From an uncultured beta proteobacterium (GTDB lineage Bacteria > Pseudomonadota > Gammaproteobacteria > Burkholderiales > SG8-41), in assembly GCA_903893565.1 (NCBI GenBank), contig CAITMU010000011.1, positions 1 to 49,386 of the forward strand: 49,386 nt of DNA. Reading direction: 5' to 3'. The notes beneath the pieces are model-generated. The model was not told the DNA's origin, did no database searches, and saw only the letters and a program-made list of their open reading frames with translations. Within the stretch, counting starts at the first letter, position 1. Each line of letters starts with the position of its first letter. The position numbers were made by a program, and so were the translations under genes. Below are positions 18,278 to 27,932 of the stretch, one piece after another.

Positions 18278-19177
18278 CTAACCTCGGGGGTGATGTTTAG
18301 CATGCAATTGTTTAAGACGCTCACTCGCCACATGAGTATAAATTTGGGTAGTAGAAATATCCGCATGCCCCAGTAGCAACTGCACCACTCTTAAATCTGC
18401 ACCATGATTCAGAAGATGGGTGGCAAAAGCGTGACGCAACACATGAGGGGAAAGCGAGTTGGGTAAGCCCGCTGTCAATGCGTAACGCTTAATAATGAGC
18501 CAAAAAGACTGTCGCGTCATCGCCGTACCACGTCCAGTGACAAATAAGTCCTGACTGGCTCTACCGGACAACAATTGCACGCGCCCACCCTTGATATAGC
18601 GGCCCAACCAATGGAGCGCCTCCTCACCCAAGGGCACCAATCTTTCCTTCGAGCCCTTGCCCATGACTCGCACCACCCCCATATCCTGACTGACTTGGGA
18701 AACCTTCAAACCCACCAATTCAGAAACCCTCAAACCACTGGCATACAAAGTTTCCAACATAGCCTTATCCCGTTCACCCCGGCACATCAAGACTTGTGGG
18801 GCGGCGAGGAGGCGCTCCACATCACTTTCCGTCAAACTCTGCGGCAAATGACGTGGCAGTTTTGGCGCATCGATATTTAACGAAGGGTCTTGGTGCAAAC
18901 GATTTTGCCTTAAGAGCCAACGGTAAATGCGTTTTATACTCGATAACAGCCGCGCCGCGCTGGATGCACTAGATTGGGTGCGAAACTTAAATGCCAAATA
19001 AGCTTGTATGTCGGAGGCATTCACAACCAACAACGACTTTGGCGCAGGCTTTTGCAACCAATCGACAAACTGCACTAAATCCATCCGATAAGCATCCAAT
19101 GTATTGCGTGACAACCCGTCTTCGAGCCACAACGCATCACAAAACTCATCAATCAGGGTTAAATCGGATGCCTTCAT
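18278..19177 (-). CDS. xerD: Site-specific tyrosine recombinase XerD
   Basis: 299 residues when started at ATG 19177 (MKASDLTLIDEFCDALWLED), the normal XerD length; the frame reaches back to 19237. The N-terminal SAM-like DNA-binding half is followed by the catalytic domain. Arg is in ASGLRVSELVGLK, Lys in GKGSKERLVPLG, His-x-x-Arg in SPHVLRHAFATHLLNHGADL, and His then the Tyr nucleophile in LLGHADISTTQIYTHV. With XerC it resolves chromosome dimers at dif. Its first 29 nt overlap the end of ogt, suggesting translational coupling. I see no dif site in the window. Confidence 0.94.
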   Translation of the reverse strand: MKASDLTLIDEFCDALWLEDGLSRNTLDAYRMDLVQFVDWLQKPAPKSLLVVNASDIQAYLAFKFRTQSSASSAARLLSSIKRIYRWLLRQNRLHQDPSLNIDAPKLPRHLPQSLTESDVERLLAAPQVLMCRGERDKAMLETLYASGLRVSELVGLKVSQVSQDMGVVRVMGKGSKERLVPLGEEALHWLGRYIKGGRVQLLSGRASQDLFVTGRGTAMTRQSFWLIIKRYALTAGLPNSLSPHVLRHAFATHLLNHGADLRVVQLLLGHADISTTQIYTHVASERLKQLHAKHHPRG

Positions 19178-19631
19178 GGGCCAGTAGCCACCGTTTGATT
19201 TGTATAGGCAATCCCGTCTGAGATTGCATAAATCCACCTATACCACGAGCCGCGACCACCCGATGGCAAGGAATAATCAATGGTATAGGATTTTTACCAC
19301 AGGCACCACCCACCGCACGCGCCGCACTATTGAGCTGATCCGCTAATTGCCGATAGGTCAGCGTTTTTCCCGCTCCAATGCGAGCGATCGCTTGCCACAC
19401 CCGACATTGAAAAACAGTGCCAGAGAAGTCTAATGGCAAATCAAATCGATAGTGTGGATCCTCTAGATACTGGCTTATCGCATTACAAACGCGCAGCCCC
19501 ATGGGGCTTTGTGGCGGGTTAAGCACCTCCGTCAAAGGCAGATACTCAAGGCACGTAATACCAAGCTCACTCGTACTGAATCCAATAACGGCAAAAGGCA
19601 AGCGAATTTTTACTTCACAAGTAGAAAGCAT
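19149..19631 (-). CDS. ogt: Methylated-DNA-protein-cysteine methyltransferase
   Basis: A 160-residue O6-alkylguanine transferase. The active site is PCHRVV with the acceptor cysteine at residue 122. The helix-turn-helix segment TLTYRQLADQLNSAARAVGG contains the arginine finger, and GIGGFMQSQTGLPIQIKRWLL follows the active site. It repairs O6-methylguanine by suicide transfer. It overlaps the start of xerD by 29 nt. Confidence 0.93.
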   Translation of the reverse strand: MLSTCEVKIRLPFAVIGFSTSELGITCLEYLPLTEVLNPPQSPMGLRVCNAISQYLEDPHYRFDLPLDFSGTVFQCRVWQAIARIGAGKTLTYRQLADQLNSAARAVGGACGKNPIPLIIPCHRVVAARGIGGFMQSQTGLPIQIKRWLLAHEGIRFNPD

Positions 19632-19678
19632 CGATGAGATCCCCTAGCAATACCTCCCCTATAAAACACCCATCAATA

Positions 19679-21805
19679 CTACACCTTAGTGGGCGAAAAA
19701 CGATGGGGACGTATTTTTTGCAACAAAATCGCCAGAGCAAACAATGCGATACCCACATAATCAAACAAAGGCTTAGGATAAACCAATGCCAATCCGGCCA
19801 ATATCAAAAGCCAACGTTCAAAAGCTGTGGTTTTACGAAATAGCCACCCCTGAACCCCTGCAGCCAATGCGGCAATCCCAATCATTGCCGTAATACAAAC
19901 CACGGCAATCTCCCCCCAGGGCGCAACACTTAGGCCCTTAAAGGAACCCATCATCAACAAACCTAAACCTGATGGATCTAATACAAACATGAAAGGCACC
20001 AAAAAAGCGGGCATCGTATATTTCCAAGACATGAGCGTTGTCTTATAAGGGTCTCCCCCTGTAATCGCAGCCGCTGCGAAAGGCGACAGTGCTGTGGGTG
20101 GCGAGACCTCAGACAAAACCGCATAATAAAAAATAAACATATGCGCAGCATAATCAGCCACGCCCAATTGCATGAGGGCCGGGGCGGCAATCACCGCACA
20201 AATAATATAGCTCGCCGTCACTGGGACGGCCAACCCCACAATCCACACAATCAAAGAGGTAAACAAAGCCGTCAAAAAAAGCTTCACTTCGTGTAACACG
20301 ATTGCCGAATGATCAAAGCCCGCCGCAGCCAACAGCCCCATAATTGCTTGAGTGGTCGTATCGGCATAATTCAGCACAATGGAACTGAATTTCAAACCAA
20401 GCCCTGTTAAGGTCACCACCCCGACGATTAAACCTGCAGCTGCGCAAGTAGCCCCAACACTTAACATACCTACGGAACCAGCCTCTAACGATTTAATCAA
20501 GCCTGACTTAAAAAACAAACTCGAACGAGATACCTTTTCACCACCCGTGGTATGACCACGAAAAAAATCTCTCGATATGAGCGCGCAATCAACATGCAAA
20601 AAGCTACAGATAAAGGCTGTCAATGTCGCCCAAAAAACAGACACACCCGGTGAAAATCCAATCACCATGAAAATCACAATCGCCACGAGCGAGAAAAAAT
20701 GAAACCAATATTGCTGGCAAATTTGCGTTAAGGTCTGGGTTTGCTCAAAGCGTACCCCCTTCATACCAAAAATTTGCGCGTCTAGCTCGACCATTAAAAA
20801 CAAAGCAAAATAATAAAGCAGCGTTGGGATCGCAGCCATTAAGATTACATCTAAATAAGAGATGTTTAAAAATTGTGCGATTAAAAACGCGGCCGCTCCC
20901 AGTACCGGGGGCGAAATAATAGCGCCCAACCCACCGGCGGCCAATAATCCACCGGCGGCATCCTTACCGTAACCGGCTTTCACCAGCATAGGATAGGCCA
21001 CCGTGCCGAGGGTCACCGTCGTCGCAACCCCACTTCCTGAGGGTCCTCCCAGTAAAAAAGAGGCCAGTACGATCGTTCGTCCGGCTCCTGTGGACTTGCC
21101 ACCCATGGCGGCAAAAGAAAAATCAATAAAAAACTTTCCAGCCCCTGAATACTGCAAAAATGCGCCGTAAATCGTAAATAGAATAATCAAAGAAGAAGAC
21201 ACATCAATCGCTACCCCAAAAATTCCCTCTAAGGTCATATACATGTGCCCCACAATTCTGCCTACATCCATTCCGTAGTGGGTCCAAGGCGGTGGGAGCC
21301 ATTTGCCGACCATCGCATAAATGAGGAAAGTCACACAGATAAAGGGCATGATCCAGCCCGTGCTACGCCGAGCCGCCTCTAGGGTCAGTAACATCAAAAT
21401 CACACCAAAGACTTGATCCGACTGGTTCGGACTAATCGCTCGTTCAAGAAAATCATCCCCCCCCAGCAACATATGTCCGATCACCAATAAAGACAAAGCC
21501 GCTGCGAGCCAATCCCACCACATAATGCGATGACGAAAACGTTTGACGATTGGGAACATCAAAAAGCAAAGAAACAACACAAAAGCCACATGCAAGCCAC
21601 GCATCACATGCGTAGGAATAATGGCATAAGCTGCGTAAAGATGAAACAAAGACATCAAAACGGCTAAGGTCGTCAAAAAAGCCCCCCACAAACCGCTAAG
21701 CTTGTGAGTCGCCCCCTCTTCTTCTTCAATAAACTGCTCGGCTTTTTTAATCGCCTCAGCATCAATGACAATGTCGGGCGCAGAATGGGGTAGCGGTTGG
21801 CTCAT
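19679..21805 (-). CDS. TRAP transporter fused permease (TAXI type, DctQM-like)
   Basis: 708 residues with many hydrophobic segments. An N-terminal part (residues about 40-190) corresponds to the small DctQ-like subunit, fused to a large DctM-like part. DctM marks include LLGGPSGSGVATTVTLGTVAYPM, AAGGLGAIISPPVLGAAAF and, near the C-terminus, SEVSPPTALSPFAAAAITGG. It drives Na+- or H+-coupled uptake of a substrate delivered by the TAXI receptor encoded 122 bp upstream. The ligand is unknown; TAXI systems mostly take organic acids. The last ~60 residues form extra hydrophobic helices. Confidence 0.93.
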   Translation of the reverse strand: MSQPLPHSAPDIVIDAEAIKKAEQFIEEEEGATHKLSGLWGAFLTTLAVLMSLFHLYAAYAIIPTHVMRGLHVAFVLFLCFLMFPIVKRFRHRIMWWDWLAAALSLLVIGHMLLGGDDFLERAISPNQSDQVFGVILMLLTLEAARRSTGWIMPFICVTFLIYAMVGKWLPPPWTHYGMDVGRIVGHMYMTLEGIFGVAIDVSSSLIILFTIYGAFLQYSGAGKFFIDFSFAAMGGKSTGAGRTIVLASFLLGGPSGSGVATTVTLGTVAYPMLVKAGYGKDAAGGLLAAGGLGAIISPPVLGAAAFLIAQFLNISYLDVILMAAIPTLLYYFALFLMVELDAQIFGMKGVRFEQTQTLTQICQQYWFHFFSLVAIVIFMVIGFSPGVSVFWATLTAFICSFLHVDCALISRDFFRGHTTGGEKVSRSSLFFKSGLIKSLEAGSVGMLSVGATCAAAGLIVGVVTLTGLGLKFSSIVLNYADTTTQAIMGLLAAAGFDHSAIVLHEVKLFLTALFTSLIVWIVGLAVPVTASYIICAVIAAPALMQLGVADYAAHMFIFYYAVLSEVSPPTALSPFAAAAITGGDPYKTTLMSWKYTMPAFLVPFMFVLDPSGLGLLMMGSFKGLSVAPWGEIAVVCITAMIGIAALAAGVQGWLFRKTTAFERWLLILAGLALVYPKPLFDYVGIALFALAILLQKIRPHRFSPTKV

Positions 21806-21882
21806 GTCAGATGACCTTTAGCACAATATGAGAGGTGAGCGCTATCGATTACATCGCCCGGATACGACACAATGATGAGACT

Positions 21883-21902
21883 CCCCCTTTGACTCAAGGG
21901 GG
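21883..21902 (-). promoter_or_regulatory. Hairpin between the TAXI receptor and permease genes
   Basis: A perfect 7-bp stem (CCCCCTT/AAGGGGG) with a 6-nt loop, 26 nt after the receptor stop codon. No T run follows on the minus strand, so it is more likely a mRNA 3'-end stabiliser or processing site than a terminator. It would favour excess receptor over permease. Confidence 0.45.
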
Positions 21903-21927
21903 GATGTGAATTTTCTACTGCTGGTTG

Positions 21928-22893
21928 TCAATCCAGTTTGATACCTTTTTCAGCAAAATACTTCTTGGCTCCTGGGTGGAAAGGAATCACCGCAGCTGCA
22001 TTGGTTTGAAATTTGTAATTGAGATTTTGTGCTTCCTTGTGCACTCGAACTAAATCTTCTTTGCGATCAAATATCGTTTTAACAATCGCATGAGCCATTT
22101 CATCGGACATGTTTTGATTGACTACCAATACATTCCAAACCGTCACAATGGCATTGGGCTTATCTTGCCCTGGATAGGCTTTGGGGGGAATGGCATCCTT
22201 GACATAAAGCGGGCCATATTTTTTAACCAAGGCTGGCTGAGAATCCTCATGATCAATTAACTTTAATTTAATACCGGGTGTTGCCCCCAGATCAGTGACC
22301 GCTGGCGTAGGTACGCCGCCGACCCAAAAAAAGGCATCCAACTTTCTATCTTTAATGGCATCCGCTGATTTGCCCGGATCAAGACGTTCACGAATGATAT
22401 CTTTTTCTGGATCAAGGCCATTAGCCTCCAATACCCGATAGGCCATGATCTGAGTGGCGCTGTTCGGTGCACCGGTAGAGACTCTTTTTCCCTTTAAATC
22501 AGATATTTTATCAATCCCTGTACCTTCAATGGTCACCACGTGCATACGATTAGGATAAAGCACCATTAATGCCCGCAAAGGCACTTGTTTGCCTTTAAAC
22601 TTATCCTGGCCTTTGTAGGCATCCCAAGCCGCATCGGTCATCGTAAAACCCACGTCCGCATTTCCCTGTCCAATTAATAACAGGTTCGCCATTGAACCAT
22701 CGGTGGTCCCCGCGGTGGCATTTAAATTAGGGATGTTCTTAGTCAATATATCGGCCAGCCCTCCCCCTAGAGGATAGTAAACTCCCGCGGTGGGACCGGT
22801 TGCGACAAAAATATTCTTTTTCTCCTGCGCACTTAAACTCATCGGCAAGGCCAATATCCATAGAGCCAACAACATGCTTTTATTAATCTTCAT
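21928..22893 (-). CDS. TAXI-family TRAP transporter solute-binding protein
   Basis: 321 residues with a signal peptide (about 1-22, cleavage after LSA). The mature start KNIFVATGPTAGVYYPLGGG is the TAXI family signature, followed by ANLLLIGQGNADVGFTMTDA and KISDLKGKRVSTGAPNSATQ. It is the periplasmic receptor for the fused permease encoded next on the same strand. It is preceded by GGAGG (AGATTAATATATCCTCCG region, minus strand) close to the ATG. Confidence 0.93.
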   Translation of the reverse strand: MKINKSMLLALWILALPMSLSAQEKKNIFVATGPTAGVYYPLGGGLADILTKNIPNLNATAGTTDGSMANLLLIGQGNADVGFTMTDAAWDAYKGQDKFKGKQVPLRALMVLYPNRMHVVTIEGTGIDKISDLKGKRVSTGAPNSATQIMAYRVLEANGLDPEKDIIRERLDPGKSADAIKDRKLDAFFWVGGVPTPAVTDLGATPGIKLKLIDHEDSQPALVKKYGPLYVKDAIPPKAYPGQDKPNAIVTVWNVLVVNQNMSDEMAHAIVKTIFDRKEDLVRVHKEAQNLNYKFQTNAAAVIPFHPGAKKYFAEKGIKLD

Positions 22894-22972
22894 ATATCCT
22901 CCGTTATTTTTTCATTAGGGTGAGTGTAGTCACTTAAGCAAAATCTCGTCAAATACAGAAACTATTAATACT

Positions 22973-23410
22973 TTATACCTTAGCAAAAAGCTTAGAGGGG
23001 TCTTTAAAGGCCTTAAATTCTAACGCGTTGCCACTGGGATCGAGAAAGAAAAGACTCGATTGCTCTCCAATTTCACCAACAAAACGGACTTGGGGCTCAA
23101 TTAAAAATTTCGTTCCCGCCTTCACTAATCGATCTCGCAACTGTTCCCACTGTTCCATGGACAAAACGAGCCCAAAATGTCTCACCGGCACCTCATCACC
23201 ATCAACACCCGAGGTATTTGATTTTCTAGCCTCCTCTGGCGAGCGATAGGCCACGATTTGATGACCAAAAAAATTAAAATCAATCCAATCACCATCCGAT
23301 CGCCCCTCAGCGCACCCTAGCAATTCACCATAAAAAAGTCTTGCCTGCTGCAGATCATTAACGGGGAAAGCCAAGTGAAAAGGGGCTAAGCGTTGTTGTG
23401 TATCGGTCAC
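22973..23410 (-). CDS. VOC-family protein, predicted extradiol-dioxygenase type (COG3565-like)
   Basis: 145 residues of the vicinal-oxygen-chelate fold with two beta-alpha-beta modules. The metal triad can be placed at His12 (PFHLAFPVNDLQQARLFYG), His78 (VPVRHFGLVL) and Glu131 (DPSGNALEFKAF). The internal DWIDFNFFGHQIV is typical of this subgroup. The reaction is not known for the subgroup. It is transcribed in the same direction as the TRAP genes and the hydrolase upstream, but with gaps of 79 and 177 bp. Confidence 0.85.
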   Translation of the reverse strand: MTDTQQRLAPFHLAFPVNDLQQARLFYGELLGCAEGRSDGDWIDFNFFGHQIVAYRSPEEARKSNTSGVDGDEVPVRHFGLVLSMEQWEQLRDRLVKAGTKFLIEPQVRFVGEIGEQSSLFFLDPSGNALEFKAFKDPSKLFAKV

Positions 23411-23587
23411 TTTGAAATCCTTAAAAAAGCGGTTCTAAAACAATATGTAACATGGGTTGATGGATCATTGAATATAAAGACCAAAACTATGGACGTTAAC
23501 ATCCTCATCGGTGGCCAAGATTTACACTTAAGATGGCCCCCCCTGGCAAAGGTAGCGCTATCCCCACATTTTGTGAAGTCCAAAATT

Positions 23588-24550
23588 TCAAATAAAAAAA
23601 GATCTGAAATGATCCAAAATCACATCCGGCTTTTCCTCTTGCATATAGTGACCACAGTCGATCGGATCTGTCGCTACGATATTATCGGCATATTGGTGCC
23701 AAATAGATAAAAATTCTTTCGCGCGCTCCGGTGAATGTCCCCGCGCCCCCCACAGTAGCATTTGTGGCATTTTAAGCTTTTTATCTTTGTCCTCTGTGTC
23801 CATCTCAAAATCACAAGTTGCGGTGGCTCTATAATCTCGGCAGGAGCCCGTAATGGTTTTAAGCGTATAGCAACGAATATACTCACTCATTGCCTCATCG
23901 GTTAAAAACCCCAAACCCGTTCCCCCTCGAATCATCATTCGGCTGCGGATATAGTAATCAGCCGATACCGCGCTTATCAAACGCTCGGGGAACGGCTCGG
24001 GTTGCGCCATAAAAGCCCAGTGCCAGGTACCGATCACCCATGCTTTGGTCGGATGAGTCCAGACATAGTGATTAGGAATAATATCCATGAGGCACACTTT
24101 CTTCACTCGCTGAGGATGATCAAGACACAATCTGTGCACAGTGCGGCCGCCCCGATCGTGACCTGCAACGAAAAACTGTTCGTGGCCGAGTTGGTCCATA
24201 ATTTCTAAAATGTCTGCGGACATCGCCCTAAAACTATAATTGACGTGATTAACCCCAGCCTCTGGTAACGAACTATCTCCATAGCCTCTTAGATCAGGCA
24301 AAATCACATGGTAGTGCTCGGCTAAGCGTGCGGCTATTTTGTACCAACAGGTATGATTTTGCGGATTACCATGAACCAATAGTAAGGGCGGGCCCGAGCC
24401 CCCATGTCTTAACCGAATCACCGCCCCTTGAGTGCGCACGTCCACGTGCTCAAAACCGGGAAAATGGGATGCTACCTCAGCACTACCCCAACGGGTGGGA
24501 TCTCGCTGATAGTCGGTCGCTGTCGCTTTGGCCATTACTTGCAGGCTCAT
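23588..24550 (-). CDS. Alpha/beta hydrolase, fluoroacetate/haloacetate dehalogenase-like
   Basis: 320 residues. The residues known from fluoroacetate dehalogenase are all in register, shifted by about 22. The nucleophile is Asp132 with Arg133 and Arg136 (AGHDRGGRTVHRLCLDHP). The halide-pocket His177-Trp178 is in GTWHWAFMAQPEPFPE. A Tyr is in CRDYRATATCDF near 243, and the catalytic base is His301 (DCGHYMQEEKP). The oxyanion segment is HGNPQNHTCW and the strand after it is LPDLRGYGDSS. Carboxylate-binding arginines next to an Asp nucleophile argue for a haloacid substrate rather than an ester. It could also be a soluble epoxide hydrolase-type enzyme of different specificity. Divergent from the following dehydrogenase gene. 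Confidence 0.82.
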   Translation of the reverse strand: MSLQVMAKATATDYQRDPTRWGSAEVASHFPGFEHVDVRTQGAVIRLRHGGSGPPLLLVHGNPQNHTCWYKIAARLAEHYHVILPDLRGYGDSSLPEAGVNHVNYSFRAMSADILEIMDQLGHEQFFVAGHDRGGRTVHRLCLDHPQRVKKVCLMDIIPNHYVWTHPTKAWVIGTWHWAFMAQPEPFPERLISAVSADYYIRSRMMIRGGTGLGFLTDEAMSEYIRCYTLKTITGSCRDYRATATCDFEMDTEDKDKKLKMPQMLLWGARGHSPERAKEFLSIWHQYADNIVATDPIDCGHYMQEEKPDVILDHFRSFFI

Positions 24551-24805
24551 TGAGTAACCTCCTTAAGCTATTACATCACTGATGATTTATCCATCTTTCT
24601 GACATTCAAATCCGATCGTATAAAAGCCCCGGGACTCAGAAAATGAATATCCTTACATTATTTTTTAAAAAATGCTGATCCGCCGTCCAGGATTTCTGTC
24701 AAATTCCCAAGACTCCAAAAATGTCCTTTGAAATTTTACTCCTAGTTACCCTAACATGATCGCGTATTGGTATGATTGAACTGAAACACAAAAAAAGGAT
24801 GTTAG

Positions 24806-25870
24806 ATGAAAATTCTCTTGTTGCCGGGCGATGGTATTGGGCCTGAAATCACAGAAGCCACATTAAGCGTGCTCAATCAAGCCAATCATCTATTCAAACT
24901 GGGCCTTGAATGGGACCGGCGAGAAATTGGGTTAAGCACCCTAAAATCACAAGGCACCACTTTACCTGAAGATGTCATGCAAGCCGCACGTGTTGCCCCA
25001 GGCATTATTCTGGGCCCTGTCGATCATTTACAGTATCCCGATCGAGAAAAAGGGGGGATTAATCCCTCAGGTGAATTTCGTGTAAAACTCGATTTATTTG
25101 CCAATATTCGCCCTGCTATTTCCCGAATGGGCGTAGGTCTGACCGGCAAACCCATCGACTTAGTGATTTTTAGGGAATGCACAGAAGGCTTTTATGGCGA
25201 TCGCAATATGTTCATGGGTAGGGGCGAATTTATGCCCACTCCCGATGTGGCCATTGCCGTTCGAAAAATCACCGCTCGTCAATGCGAAAGGATCTCTCGC
25301 GTGGCCTTTGACTGGGCTCGCACTCGACGAAAAAAAGTTACAGCCGTACATAAAGCCAATGTATTACAGATTTCCGATGGTTTATTTCTTCAAGAAGTCC
25401 GCAAAGTCGCAAAAGAATATCCCGATGTTGAGCTCGATGAAAAAATTGTAGACGCCATGGCGGCCCTGCTGGTTCGTCATCCTGACAAATTCGACTGCAT
25501 TGTCACGACTAATATGTTTGGTGACATCTTGTCCGACGAGGCCTCGGAAATATCTGGGGGTCTTGGCTTGGCTGGCTCAACCATGGCAGGTGATAATGCC
25601 TGCTGTGCTCAAGCTCAACATGGTGCTGCACCAGACATACAAGGACAGGATAAAGCCAACCCCACCTCCCTCATTCTTTCTGCAGCCATGCTCTTTGACT
25701 GGCTCGGCATGCGTCACCAACGGGCAGAATTTCATGAAGCGGCTAAGGCCATTGATACCGCGATTAACACCGCATTGCAAAATGTAGCCACTCGCACTGC
25801 AGATATAGGGGGCAGTTTAGGTACCCAAGCCTTTGGCCGACAGGTGGCTGATTTACTTAGCAAAGTCTAA
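24806..25870 (+). CDS. Isocitrate/isopropylmalate dehydrogenase family protein
   Basis: 354 residues. Marks: MKILLLPGDGIGPEITEA, the substrate arginine segment RVKLDLFANIRPA, VIFRECTEGFYGDRNMFMG, the catalytic Lys in VHKANVLQISDGLF, the metal-binding TTNMFGDILSDEASEISGG, and HGAAPDIQGQDKANPTSLIL. It carries out NAD(P)-dependent oxidative decarboxylation of a 2-hydroxy acid. It is not in a leu operon, and the RECTEG region differs from LeuB (usually RELTGG), so the substrate is probably another malate-type or tartrate-type acid. AAAGGA is well placed before the ATG. It begins a plus-strand run with the aldo/keto reductase and a Bug receptor. Confidence 0.88.
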   Translation: MKILLLPGDGIGPEITEATLSVLNQANHLFKLGLEWDRREIGLSTLKSQGTTLPEDVMQAARVAPGIILGPVDHLQYPDREKGGINPSGEFRVKLDLFANIRPAISRMGVGLTGKPIDLVIFRECTEGFYGDRNMFMGRGEFMPTPDVAIAVRKITARQCERISRVAFDWARTRRKKVTAVHKANVLQISDGLFLQEVRKVAKEYPDVELDEKIVDAMAALLVRHPDKFDCIVTTNMFGDILSDEASEISGGLGLAGSTMAGDNACCAQAQHGAAPDIQGQDKANPTSLILSAAMLFDWLGMRHQRAEFHEAAKAIDTAINTALQNVATRTADIGGSLGTQAFGRQVADLLSKV

Positions 25871-25954
25871 GCCAATCCCCCATTGCTCACTTTTTTAATT
25901 AACCCCAATCAAGCTGATTTTAGTCAGCCTTATTTCTTTTAAAAGCGCCCGGAC

Positions 25955-26785
25955 ATGCATCCTATTCCAACGTTTAACGCTAAGGGTGTTTCCATTCCAA
26001 AACTAGGCTTTGGCACCTCTCAGATGGGAGATTGCGCTGAAATAGTCGCAGGCGCTATTAAAATTGGTTACCGTCATATCGACACGGCTTGGAAATATAA
26101 AACTGAAAAAGGGGTCGGTGAGGGTATTCGCCAAAGTGGTATCCCGCGCCATGAGATTTTTCTGACGACCAAAGTTTCGCACGAATATTTACGTGCTAAT
26201 GATTTTTCTCGCATGGTCGATGAAAGCTTAAGAAATCTTAAACTTGAATATGTCGACCTCTTACTCATCCACTGGCCTAGCCCGGAAAAAGTGCCATTCG
26301 ATGAAACCCTTCATGCCCTCGCCAAGGCCAAACAACAAGGTAAGTCCCGCCATGTGGGAGTCGCTAACTGCAACATCGCCTTAATTGAGGAAGCTATCCG
26401 ATTGTGTCCTGAGCCTATTATTAATGTACAGGTCGAATACCACCCCTATTTGGATCAATCAAAATTGCTAAGTGCTGTGCGCCGTCTAGGCCTAGCAATG
26501 ACAGCCTACTGCCCATTGGGCAGAGGGCGAATAATCAACGACCCGATCGTGGCTGATATGGCAAAAAGTATGGGTAAATCGGTGGCACAGGTGGTCTTAC
26601 GTTGGCTCGTGCAACAACCCAATGTCATCCCTATTCCCCGCTCATCCAACCCACAACGTCAAGCAGAGAACTTCAATGTCTTTGACTTCGAATTAAATCC
26701 AGAGCAAATGCACCGTTTACACCAATTGGCCCGCCTTGATGGGAGAATCGCCAATCCCATTGGGAGGGCCCCAGTATGGGACTAA
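25955..26785 (+). CDS. Aldo/keto reductase
   Basis: 276 residues, TIM barrel. The catalytic tetrad is visible: Asp43 and Tyr48 in GYRHIDTAWKYKTEKGVGEG, Lys73 in FLTTKVSHEYL, and His106 in YVDLLLIHWPSP. The NADPH-binding end is VIPIPRSSNPQRQAENFNVF. It reduces carbonyl compounds to alcohols; the substrate is unknown. It follows the dehydrogenase gene by 84 bp on the same strand. Confidence 0.92.
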   Translation: MHPIPTFNAKGVSIPKLGFGTSQMGDCAEIVAGAIKIGYRHIDTAWKYKTEKGVGEGIRQSGIPRHEIFLTTKVSHEYLRANDFSRMVDESLRNLKLEYVDLLLIHWPSPEKVPFDETLHALAKAKQQGKSRHVGVANCNIALIEEAIRLCPEPIINVQVEYHPYLDQSKLLSAVRRLGLAMTAYCPLGRGRIINDPIVADMAKSMGKSVAQVVLRWLVQQPNVIPIPRSSNPQRQAENFNVFDFELNPEQMHRLHQLARLDGRIANPIGRAPVWD

Positions 26786-26910
26786 CCCTATCGACTCAAC
26801 GGCATTAAGTCTCTAGGGGGATTTTTTTAAAAATATCCTTTCTTCTATCAAAGTGTCACAATATTTATCATAGCGTTCATTTCCCCACCTGCATTGAGAA
26901 AAATAACTTC

Positions 26911-27894
26911 ATGAAATATACATTCCCCCTAGTGTGGCCCAGCACCCTTTTTTCGCTTGCCTTGACCCTGACCCCCTTGAGCAGCCTTTTTGCTCAAGCC
27001 TATCCCACCCATACTGTGCAAATGATTGTGCCATACGTGGCTGGGGGTTCCATTGACACCATGTCCCGAGCGGTTGCCGCAAAACTATCAGAGCTTTGGA
27101 ATATCCCGGTTGTGATTGATAACCGTCCCGGCGCCAGCGGTATGATTGGCACTGAACAAGTCACCAAGGCTGCCCCCGATGGTTATACCCTCCTTGGCCA
27201 TACCTCCTCCTATACCGGTACGGCCGCTATTCGCGCCAAGCTTCCCTTTGACCCAGCCCAGGCTATCGTTCCTGTCGGGGGCATTGGCCGTTCCGCAATG
27301 ATTCTAGCCATTCATCCTTCGGTTCCCGCTAAAAATGTAGCTCAATTGGTTAGCTTACTGAAAAAAAATCCTGGAAAACTTCACTACGGATCTTCGGGCA
27401 TAGGTGGCAATAATCACTTTAGTGGGGCTTTGTTTGACATGGCCGCAGGCACCCAAATGATTCATATCCCCTACAAAGGCATCTCCTCTGCTATGACAGC
27501 CCTCGCCTCGGGGGAAGTCGAGGTGGTCATTGCGAGTGCAGCCGCCGTCAACCCACAACTACGGGCGGGCCGCGTAAGGGCGCTTGCCATGAGCGGAGAC
27601 AAACCCTCTGCCTTGTTGCCGGGCTTGCCCTCCATTGCCCAATCCGGGGTCGGCGGTTACCAATACGCCTTGTGGTGGGCGATCTTCACGCCAGCCGGTA
27701 TCTCCTCAGAAAGAAAAAACTTTATCAATAATTCCATTAATAAAGCCCTACAAAGTGCCGAGATAAAAAAATTCCTTGATCAAGAAAGCGCTGAGCCCTG
27801 GATCTCCACGGCAGATGAAATGGTTCAACTCTTGCCAACCGAAATTGATCGTTACCGTAAAATTGCTAAATTAGCTAATATTCCCCTACAATAA
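26911..27894 (+). CDS. Bug/TctC-family tripartite tricarboxylate receptor (copy 1)
   Basis: 327 residues with a signal peptide (1-29, ending LFAQA). Bug marks: YPTHTVQMIVPYVAGGSIDT, VVIDNRPGASGMIGTEQVTK, AAPDGYTLLGHTS, LHYGSSGIGGNNHF, IPYKGISSAMTALASGEVEV and GRVRALAMSGD. It is a periplasmic receptor for a carboxylated solute, thought to work with a TctAB membrane pair not present in this window. It precedes the cupin gene by 38 bp. Confidence 0.93.
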   Translation: MKYTFPLVWPSTLFSLALTLTPLSSLFAQAYPTHTVQMIVPYVAGGSIDTMSRAVAAKLSELWNIPVVIDNRPGASGMIGTEQVTKAAPDGYTLLGHTSSYTGTAAIRAKLPFDPAQAIVPVGGIGRSAMILAIHPSVPAKNVAQLVSLLKKNPGKLHYGSSGIGGNNHFSGALFDMAAGTQMIHIPYKGISSAMTALASGEVEVVIASAAAVNPQLRAGRVRALAMSGDKPSALLPGLPSIAQSGVGGYQYALWWAIFTPAGISSERKNFINNSINKALQSAEIKKFLDQESAEPWISTADEMVQLLPTEIDRYRKIAKLANIPLQ

Positions 27895-27932
27895 ACAAAC
27901 ACCGTCAATAACAAAAAGCTAAGAGGATCCAT

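Noticed and set aside
24806..25870. leuB of leucine synthesis
   Set aside because: No leuC, leuD or leuA nearby, and the RECTEGFYGDR region departs from LeuB; a general family call is safer.
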